Of a DNA stretch of 20,565 nt, positions 15,308 to 20,565 are shown in pieces. The translations under genes were made by a program, and so were the position numbers. Every line of letters starts with the position of its first letter. Within the stretch, counting starts at the first letter, position 1. Where the stretch lies: assembly GCA_937928195.1 (NCBI GenBank), contig CALEYZ010000168.1, positions 1 through 20,565 of the forward strand, in the 5' to 3' direction. The stretch is from an uncultured Limnohabitans sp. Its GTDB lineage: Bacteria > Pseudomonadota > Gammaproteobacteria > Burkholderiales > Burkholderiaceae_C. The notes under the pieces are model-generated. The model worked only from the letters and a program-made list of their open reading frames with translations. It was not told the DNA's origin and made no database searches.

Positions 15308-16660
15308 TTAGAGCCACAGTTTGATGAGGACGCCGAGAATGCCACAAGCCCCAATCACATGCATCACATTGCGTTTGTATTTGAACAAAGCAATGGCAGC
15401 GCCCACCGCAATCAGCGCAGAAGGCACATCCAGTGCCTCACCCAAACCGTGTGGCCACAGCGTGTGATAGCCAAAGAACAAGGCCAAATTCAAGATCACT
15501 CCCACTACTGCGGCTGTGATGGCCGTCAGTGGTGCAGTGAATTTCAAATCATTGTGCGTACTTTCTACGAACGGACCGCCTGCCAAAATAAACACAAAGG
15601 AGGGTAAGAACGTAAACCATGTGACCAGCGTTGCGGCCAGTGCGCCTGCTAAGAACAAACTGTCGGGCCCTAACACTGCTTTGACATAGCCTCCCACAAA
15701 ACCTACGAAAGCCACCACCATGATGAGTGGACCGGGTGTGGTCTCACCCAAGGCCAAGCCATCCATCATTTGCGTGGCGGTCACCCAGCCAAAGTGCTCG
15801 ACCGCGCCTTGGTACACATAGGGCAGCACAGCATACGCACCACCAAATGTGAGCAGCGCGGATTTGGTAAAGAACCAACTCATCTGTGTCAACGTGTGAT
15901 CCCAGCCGTGTTGCATCACCAGCAAAGCCATGGGCAATGTCCACAGCGCAGCGCCGATCAATAACACCTTCATCAGGCGTTTCCAAGTGAACAATGCATG
16001 CAATGGTGTGGGTGTGTCATCGTCAATCAGCGCAGGGCCGAAGGATGCTTGTGTGCTGGCATGCCCACCACTTGCACTGAAGGAAGCGGGTGACATGCGA
16101 CCACCGATCAAGCCAACAAGTGCTGCAACCACAACGATGATCGGAAAGGGCACATTCAGTGCAAAGATGGCCACAAAGCTGGCAGCCGCGATGGCAATTA
16201 AAAAATTGTTTTTCAAGGCTCTTGAACCAATGCGATGGGCCGCCTGCACCACGATGGCTGTGACTGCAGGCTTGATGCCGTAGAACAATCCAGCCACCCA
16301 GGCAATGTGGCCAAAAGCAATGTAAAGCCAAGACAAAGCAATTAGCATGAACAGCGATGGCAACACAAACAATGCACCGGCTGCAACGCCGCCGCGCGTT
16401 TTGTGCATCAGCCAACCAATGTAGGTGGCCAGTTGCTGTGCTTCAGGGCCGGGCAAGACCATGCAGTAATTGAGTGCATGCAAAAAGCGTTTTTCAGACA
16501 ACCAACGCCTGCGCACCACCAGCTCTTCGTGCATGATGGCAATTTGCCCAGCAGGGCCGCCAAAGCTGATGAAGCCTAACTTGAACCAGAACCCCAGAGC
16601 TTGCCAGAAGCTCAAGCCACTTGGCGGCTCATTGATTGACTGCGGCGTGTTTGAATTCAT
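15308..16660 (-). CDS. chrA: Chromate transporter ChrA family (CHR), two-domain form, 450 aa
   Basis: This is a membrane protein of the chromate ion transporter superfamily, whose characterised members export chromate. Both homologous halves are present. The first has FKLGFISFGGPAGQIAIMHE (about residues 27-46) and YCMVLPGPEAQQLATYIGWL. The second has the matching LLTFGGAYAVLPYVYQ and LGETTPGPLIMVVAFVG. Roughly ten or more hydrophobic segments can be counted. Length is in the usual range for long-chain CHR proteins, slightly extended. The start at 16660 lies 73 bases after the monooxygenase stop on the same strand. No chrB-type regulator is adjacent, so inducible chromate resistance is not shown; some CHR proteins may have other roles. 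Confidence 0.92.
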   Translation of the reverse strand: MNSNTPQSINEPPSGLSFWQALGFWFKLGFISFGGPAGQIAIMHEELVVRRRWLSEKRFLHALNYCMVLPGPEAQQLATYIGWLMHKTRGGVAAGALFVLPSLFMLIALSWLYIAFGHIAWVAGLFYGIKPAVTAIVVQAAHRIGSRALKNNFLIAIAAASFVAIFALNVPFPIIVVVAALVGLIGGRMSPASFSASGGHASTQASFGPALIDDDTPTPLHALFTWKRLMKVLLIGAALWTLPMALLVMQHGWDHTLTQMSWFFTKSALLTFGGAYAVLPYVYQGAVEHFGWVTATQMMDGLALGETTPGPLIMVVAFVGFVGGYVKAVLGPDSLFLAGALAATLVTWFTFLPSFVFILAGGPFVESTHNDLKFTAPLTAITAAVVGVILNLALFFGYHTLWPHGLGEALDVPSALIAVGAAIALFKYKRNVMHVIGACGILGVLIKLWL

Positions 16661-16733
16661 GCAAGGAGTTTAGTCCTTGGCGCATGAATTCACCATGCAC
16701 TCTGGCGATTTGCTTTGGTTTGAGCCTGCGCAA

Positions 16734-18644
16734 TCAACGCAAGATGCCCGCAAAGTAAGCGGACAACGCATCGAAACCATCCAAAGGCAACACGTTTGCC
16801 ACATACTGGTCCGGCCGCACCACAATCATGCAACCCTTGTCGCGGTTGATGCCGCGCATGTCAAAAATGTCACCAAACCCTTTGTGGTCGACGCAAAAAA
16901 CTTTCTCGTAATCTTGCAAGCCCAGTTTGCCTGTTTTGGGTTTCAGCAAAGAGGGCATGTGCTCGTAGGCCAATTGGTCAAAGGTTTGCTGGAACACAGC
17001 ACGCACATCAATCACGGCATCAATGTCTTCGCCTGGTCGGGTGTGCTTCAGGACGGGTGAGTTGGGGTTGGTCTCCAACCAGTCGGCCAACTTGTGAATG
17101 GCCGAGCCTGCAGCAGAGGTGTCTGCCTTGCCTGCAAACGCATAGATGCGCCAACGTGCATCAGCTTCTGCCACATGGCCCAGTTGCATCTGCTTGGCAT
17201 CGGACACGCGCACCACAGGCGCGGAGTGAAAGCGACGACCAATCTCTTCGCCTTTGGCCAAGGCTTGGTGTGGGCTGTCGGCAAATAAATAAGACGTGTC
17301 GTATTTCACGGCCGTGCCACCCGTGAACTCCAAGTTGTCTTTGAACTGGCGAATGATGCGGGGCTCTTCAGTGCCGTCACGCTCGGCTTGTGTGGTGGGC
17401 GCTGACATCACGCGGGACCATTTGTGATCGGTCTCTACCAAGCGCTTGGCTTCGGTCAAACGTTCGTTGGAGTAGCTGCGCAACAAGCGCGCATCGGCAC
17501 GGCCTTGCAGCACATGGATCAGCTTCCAGCCGAGGTTGAAGGTGTCTTGCATTGACACGTTCATGCCTTGGCCCGCTTTGGGTGAGTGGGTGTGACATGC
17601 ATCACCGGCCACAAACACATGAGGGTTGCGGTCTGGGGCGTCACCCACGTCGTCAAACTTGTCTGTCAGGCTGTGGCCAATGTCATAAATAGACCACCAC
17701 ACCACTTCTTTCACATCCAAAGAGTAAGGCTTGATGATGCGGTTGGCCGCCGCAATCATGTCGTCTTGGGTGAATTTTTTCTGTGCCGCTTTTTCGTCGG
17801 GACGAAGTTTGTCCAGCTCGACATACATGCGGAATACATAACCGCCTTCGCGCGGCAAGATCAGCACATTGCCTTCATTGGCCGAGGAGATCAAACACTT
17901 TTGCCGCACATCCGGAAAGTCGGTGTTGGCCAAAATGTCCATCACGCCCCAAGCCTGGTGCGCTGCATCGCCGTGCAACACGCCGCCAATGGCTTTGCGC
18001 ACGGACGAGTGCGCGCCGTCGCAGCCCACCACATAGTTGGCCCGCACGGTGCGCGTGCCGCCCCAGTTCACACCGCTAGAGTCTTTCAAAACAACCGTCA
18101 CAGGGTGGTCTTCGGTGGTGGGGTCAACGGTGAGACTTAAAACTTCCCAGCCATAGTCGGGTGCCAGGCGAGAGGGCGAGTTTTGCATCACTTCCAAAAA
18201 CAACTCATGCAAACGCGCTTGGTTGATCAGAATGTGCGGCATCTCCGAGCTGTCGTCGGCCACGTCTTGCACACGGCCTACCCGTTTGATGTGCGCTGGG
18301 TTGCTTGGGTCGGGCATCCAAAAGGCGGTTTGATTGACCCAATAAGTTTCGCGTTTCACCTTGTCGGCAAAGCCAAAGGCCTGGAACATTTCCATGGTGC
18401 GCGTGTTGATGCCGTCGGCCTTGCCCTTGATGATGTTGGCGGGCATGCGCTCCACAATCATGGTTTCGATCTCTGGGAACTGGGCCAATTGCGCGGCCAA
18501 GCACAAGCCTGCGGGGCCGGTGCCAGAGATCAGCACATCGACTTTTTCGGGCAAAGGTTCATTGATACCCCGATTGCGGCGATTAGGGGCGGCTTGTTTG
18601 ATGTCGGGGCTGCCACCGCGAAAACCATTTTTGTAGAACTGCAT
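16734..18644 (-). CDS. mobA: FAD-dependent 3-hydroxybenzoate 4-monooxygenase (MobA-like aromatic hydroxylase), 636 aa
   Basis: This is a class A flavoprotein aromatic hydroxylase that, in characterised close relatives, converts 3-hydroxybenzoate plus NADPH and O2 to protocatechuate in the cytoplasm. The FAD fold motif VDVLISGTGPAGLCLAAQL lies at about residues 35-53. KADGINTRTMEMFQAFGFAD at 75-94 and the DG motif VVGCDGAHSSVRKAIG at 205-220 follow. The GD motif is VFVAGDACHTHSPKAGQGMN at 343-362. The C-terminal thioredoxin-like domain ends with RPDQYVANVLPLDG. The whole protein aligns from end to end with Comamonas testosteroni MobA (about 639 aa) as I recall it, including the MQF-x-x-NGFR start and the segment FRMYVELDKL. 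Phenol 2-monooxygenases are the nearest alternative. The ATG has a GGGAGAG ribosome binding site. An upstream promoter with paired dyads suggests effector-controlled expression. Confidence 0.88.
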   Translation of the reverse strand: MQFYKNGFRGGSPDIKQAAPNRRNRGINEPLPEKVDVLISGTGPAGLCLAAQLAQFPEIETMIVERMPANIIKGKADGINTRTMEMFQAFGFADKVKRETYWVNQTAFWMPDPSNPAHIKRVGRVQDVADDSSEMPHILINQARLHELFLEVMQNSPSRLAPDYGWEVLSLTVDPTTEDHPVTVVLKDSSGVNWGGTRTVRANYVVGCDGAHSSVRKAIGGVLHGDAAHQAWGVMDILANTDFPDVRQKCLISSANEGNVLILPREGGYVFRMYVELDKLRPDEKAAQKKFTQDDMIAAANRIIKPYSLDVKEVVWWSIYDIGHSLTDKFDDVGDAPDRNPHVFVAGDACHTHSPKAGQGMNVSMQDTFNLGWKLIHVLQGRADARLLRSYSNERLTEAKRLVETDHKWSRVMSAPTTQAERDGTEEPRIIRQFKDNLEFTGGTAVKYDTSYLFADSPHQALAKGEEIGRRFHSAPVVRVSDAKQMQLGHVAEADARWRIYAFAGKADTSAAGSAIHKLADWLETNPNSPVLKHTRPGEDIDAVIDVRAVFQQTFDQLAYEHMPSLLKPKTGKLGLQDYEKVFCVDHKGFGDIFDMRGINRDKGCMIVVRPDQYVANVLPLDGFDALSAYFAGILR

Positions 18645-18649
18645 CTTTT

Positions 18650-18656
18650 CTCTCCC
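18650..18656 (-). promoter_or_regulatory. Ribosome binding site of the mobA-like gene
   Basis: The minus strand reads GGGAGAG, placed five to seven bases before the ATG at 18644. It supports that start codon. Confidence 0.6.
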
Positions 18657-18674
18657 AATTCGTTGCTAAACAAG

Positions 18675-18688
18675 GCCTTTAAAGGTCA
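18675..18688. other. Palindrome in the mobA leader
   Basis: CCTTTAAAGG at 18676-18685 is a perfect 10-bp palindrome. It lies just downstream of the predicted transcription start near 18690. It could be a further protein-binding site, or chance; nothing else supports a role. Confidence 0.25.
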
Positions 18689-18696
18689 TGGCATAA

Positions 18697-18726
18697 ATAA
18701 TAACTGTACTTATTAATTCCTGTCAA
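18697..18726 (-). promoter_or_regulatory. Sigma-70-type promoter of the mobA-like gene
   Basis: The minus strand has a perfect -35 hexamer TTGACA (18721-18726), an 18-base spacer, and the -10 hexamer TATTAT (18697-18702), which matches the consensus in five of six positions. Transcription would start near 18690, leaving a leader of about 45 bases with the ribosome binding site at its end. A dyad overlaps the spacer and -10, and a second dyad lies just upstream of the -35, so the promoter is likely controlled by a DNA-binding protein. Confidence 0.7.
18698..18715. promoter_or_regulatory. Operator-like dyad 1, overlapping the -10 and spacer of the mobA promoter
   Basis: The sequence TAATAAC-TGTA-CTTATTA is an imperfect inverted repeat with six of seven arm positions paired. 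Its right arm is part of a 12-bp direct repeat shared with dyad 2. A dimeric regulator bound here would cover the -10 and block RNA polymerase. The 18-bp size fits MarR-type operators. Identification of the protein is inference. Confidence 0.55.
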
Positions 18727-18749
18727 GATAGTAAGCATACTTATTAATT
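18707..18749. repeat. Two exact copies of the 12-mer TACTTATTAATT
   Basis: The 12-mer occurs at 18707-18718 and at 18738-18749, start to start 31 bp. The copies form the right arms of the two dyads in the mobA promoter. Exact AT-rich repeats are unusual in this GC-rich sequence. Confidence 0.85.
18729..18746. promoter_or_regulatory. Operator-like dyad 2, upstream of the -35 of the mobA promoter
   Basis: The sequence TAGTAAG-CATA-CTTATTA is an imperfect inverted repeat with six of seven arm positions paired. Its centre is 31 bp from that of dyad 1, close to three helical turns, so two dimers would sit on the same face of the DNA. Confidence 0.55.
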
Positions 18750-18782
18750 GTGGCAATTTACCAAGCGTCTAGGCCCTTTGCC

Positions 18783-18788
18783 TATACT
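18783..18788 (+). promoter_or_regulatory. Possible -10 element for the OsmC-YcaO gene
   Basis: TATACT matches the -10 consensus in five of six positions and lies 81 bases before the ATG. No good -35 is found at the usual distance (TTTACC at 18757-18762 is 20 bases away), so this is a weak call. Confidence 0.3.
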
Positions 18789-18869
18789 GACGGTCCGCGT
18801 GGAGGCGAAAGTTCGCTCTTGTTCTTCATATGTCCAGACAAGCGCTAGCGTGGCAAAAGCCCCCTCCCT

Positions 18870-20565
18870 ATGGAAATCAAAGTCAATTTTCTCGACAAGC
18901 TTCGCCTTGAGGCCAAGTTTGATGACTTCACTGTCGTGGCCGACCAACCCATTCGCTACAAGGGCGATGGCTCTGCCCCTGGCCCCTTTGACTACTTTCT
19001 GGCGTCATCTGCCTTGTGCGCGGCCTACTTTGTGAAGCTGTACTGCGACACCCGCAACATTTCCACCGAGCACATTCGCTTGTCGCAAAACAACATCGTT
19101 GACCCGGAAAACCGTTACCAGCAGACCTTCAAGATTCAGGTGCAATTGCCACCCGATATTTCCGAAGTTGACCGCCGCGGCATCTTGCATTCGATAGAGC
19201 GCTGCACCGTTAAAAAAGTGGTGCAAGAAGGCCCTGAATTTGTCATTGAAGAAGTGGCCAATTTGGATGCCGATGCACAAGCCTTGTTGAGCTTGAAGCC
19301 AAACCCCGAAAGCAGCACGTTCATCTTGGGCAAAGACCTGCCCTTGGAGCAAACCATTGCCAATATGTCGGGCATCTTGGCCGGCTTGGGCATCAAGATT
19401 GAAATTGCCTCTTGGCGCAACATCATTCCCAATGTGTGGTCACTGCACATTCGTGATGCGCATTCCCCCATGTGCTTTACCAACGGCAAAGGCGCGACCA
19501 AAGAGAGCGCGCTGGCATCCGCTTTGGGTGAGTACATCGAGCGCTTGAACAACAATCATTTTTATGCAGGTGCTTATTGGGGCGAAGACTTGGCCAACGC
19601 CGAGTTTGTGCATTACCCGAATGAGAAATGGTTCAAACCCGGCAAGAAGGATGCGTTGCCCAAAGAAATCTTGGACCCCTACTGCCTGCAAATCTACAAC
19701 CCCGATGGCGAGTTAAAAGGCTCGCACTTGATCGACACCAACTCGGGTAATGTGGCACGCGGTATTTGCGCATTGCCCTTTGTGCGGCAATCTGACCAGC
19801 AAGTGGTGTACTTCCCCTCCAACTTGGTCGAGAACTTGTTTGTGAGTAACGGCATGAGCGCGGGCAACACACTGGCCGAAGCACAAGTGCAATGCTTGTC
19901 TGAAATTTTTGAGCGCGCAGTTAAAAAAGAGATTCTGGAAGGTGAAATCTGTTTGCCCGATGTGCCTGCCGAGGTCTTGGCCAAATATCCTGGCATCATG
20001 GCCGGCATTCAGGGCCTTGAAGTGCAAGGTTTTCCGGTGTTGGTGAAAGACGCGTCCTTAGGCGGGCAATATCCCGTGATGTGTGTCACCTTGATGAACC
20101 CTCGCACTGGCGGTGTGTTTGCTTCCTTTGGCGCACACCCCAGCTTGGAAGTGGCGCTGGAGCGCAGCCTCACAGAGCTGCTGCAAGGTCGCAGCTTTGA
20201 AGGCTTGAACGATTTGCCGCCGCCCACCTTCGAAAGCAATGCCGTCACCGAGCCCTACAACTTTGTAGAGCACTTCATTGACTCCAGTGGCATTGTGTCT
20301 TGGCGCTTTTTCAGTGCCACGCCCGATTATGAATTTGTGGAATGGAATTTTGCGGGCAAAGGTGCGACTGCCAATGCCGACGAAGCGGTCAGCTTGTTCG
20401 GCATTTTGCAAAGCATGGGCAAAGAGGTGTACACCACGGTGCACGACCAACTCGGCGCCATGGCTTGCCGAATTTTGGTGCCAGGCTATTCCGAAATTTA
20501 TCCTGTTGAAGATTTGATTTGGGACAACACCAACAAAGCCTTGTTGTTCCGCGAAGACATTCTGA
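18870..20565 (+). CDS. OsmC domain/YcaO domain fusion protein (partial, 565 aa visible, cut at right edge)
   Basis: The reading frame runs off the right end of the window. Residues 1 to about 145 form an OsmC-like peroxidase domain with both redox cysteines of that family, Cys50 (FLASSALCAAY) and Cys112 (IERCTVKKVV). From about residue 149 the protein is closely similar to E. coli YcaO. It has SWRNIIPNVWSLHIRD, the nucleotide-binding helix ALASALGEYIER (214-225), GMSAGNTLAEAQVQCLSEIFER (328-349) and SLGGQYPV (396-403). YcaO enzymes activate amide carbonyls with ATP, and E. coli YcaO is reported to aid methylthiolation of ribosomal protein S12. The ATG at 18870 is the only start, since a stop in frame lies at 18846-18848; no clear ribosome binding site is seen. 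About 150-170 residues are expected to be missing, judging from the E. coli protein. It is divergent from the mobA-like gene. Confidence 0.9.
   Translation, partial: MEIKVNFLDKLRLEAKFDDFTVVADQPIRYKGDGSAPGPFDYFLASSALCAAYFVKLYCDTRNISTEHIRLSQNNIVDPENRYQQTFKIQVQLPPDISEVDRRGILHSIERCTVKKVVQEGPEFVIEEVANLDADAQALLSLKPNPESSTFILGKDLPLEQTIANMSGILAGLGIKIEIASWRNIIPNVWSLHIRDAHSPMCFTNGKGATKESALASALGEYIERLNNNHFYAGAYWGEDLANAEFVHYPNEKWFKPGKKDALPKEILDPYCLQIYNPDGELKGSHLIDTNSGNVARGICALPFVRQSDQQVVYFPSNLVENLFVSNGMSAGNTLAEAQVQCLSEIFERAVKKEILEGEICLPDVPAEVLAKYPGIMAGIQGLEVQGFPVLVKDASLGGQYPVMCVTLMNPRTGGVFASFGAHPSLEVALERSLTELLQGRSFEGLNDLPPPTFESNAVTEPYNFVEHFIDSSGIVSWRFFSATPDYEFVEWNFAGKGATANADEAVSLFGILQSMGKEVYTTVHDQLGAMACRILVPGYSEIYPVEDLIWDNTNKALLFREDIL

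Noticed and set aside
15235..15354. N-terminal extension of the saccharopine dehydrogenase-like protein
   Set aside because: It would run into the end of the chromate transporter gene and adds 40 residues of no recognisable kind before the Rossmann fold.
18748..19035. Short plus-strand open frame starting before the OsmC-YcaO gene
   Set aside because: It is in a different frame from the clearly recognisable OsmC domain and shows no motif of its own.

Overview
The window is a gene-dense chromosomal stretch from a betaproteobacterium, most likely a member of the Comamonadaceae (Burkholderiales). The evidence is moderately high GC with a strong GCC/GGC/TTG codon bias, tight operons with ATGA stop/start overlaps, and a 3-hydroxybenzoate 4-monooxygenase very similar to MobA of Comamonas as I remember it. 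The genus cannot be fixed from sequence alone. I see no rRNA, tRNA, CRISPR array, insertion sequence or phage gene, and no gene-free stretch longer than 300 bases. The longest gap is about 225 bases, at 18645-18869.

Layout. (1) 1-6574, plus strand: a compact catabolic operon of six genes. They are the hydantoinase/oxoprolinase B subunit (3' end only), the A subunit, an isochorismatase-fold hydrolase, a fumarate-reductase-type flavoprotein, an isocitrate-lyase/PEP-mutase family C-C lyase, and a D-amino-acid-dehydrogenase-like flavoprotein. Four of the five junctions are ATGA overlaps. (2) 6642-12867, minus strand: a complete dipeptide/oligopeptide ABC importer in the order permease, permease, ATPase, ATPase, periplasmic binding protein, with galE as its last gene. 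(3) 12951-14030, plus strand: a P1/S58 family N-terminal-nucleophile hydrolase, divergent from the importer, with the complete catalytic set of the nylon-oligomer hydrolase NylC. (4) 14074-18644, minus strand: a MobA-like 3-hydroxybenzoate 4-monooxygenase, a ChrA-type chromate transporter and a saccharopine-dehydrogenase-like oxidoreductase. (5) 18870 to the right edge, plus strand: an OsmC-YcaO fusion protein, cut by the window end.

How the parts may work together (inference). Regions 1-3 look like an uptake-and-breakdown locus for an amide, lactam, imide or peptide-like nitrogen compound. The ABC importer brings it in, the NylC-like hydrolase cleaves linear amide bonds, the hydantoinase pair opens a cyclic amide using ATP, and the flavoproteins and lyase convert the carbon skeleton to central metabolites. 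The substrate is unknown. The isochorismatase-like protein has glycine where the thiol-hydrolase members of its family have the catalytic cysteine, which argues against the simple N-methylhydantoin to N-carbamoylsarcosine to sarcosine route that the gene order first suggests. Region 4 is a separate aromatic-acid function. Its promoter carries two spaced operator-like dyads that share a 12-bp direct repeat, as expected for control by a dimeric (for example MarR-type) regulator not encoded in this window.
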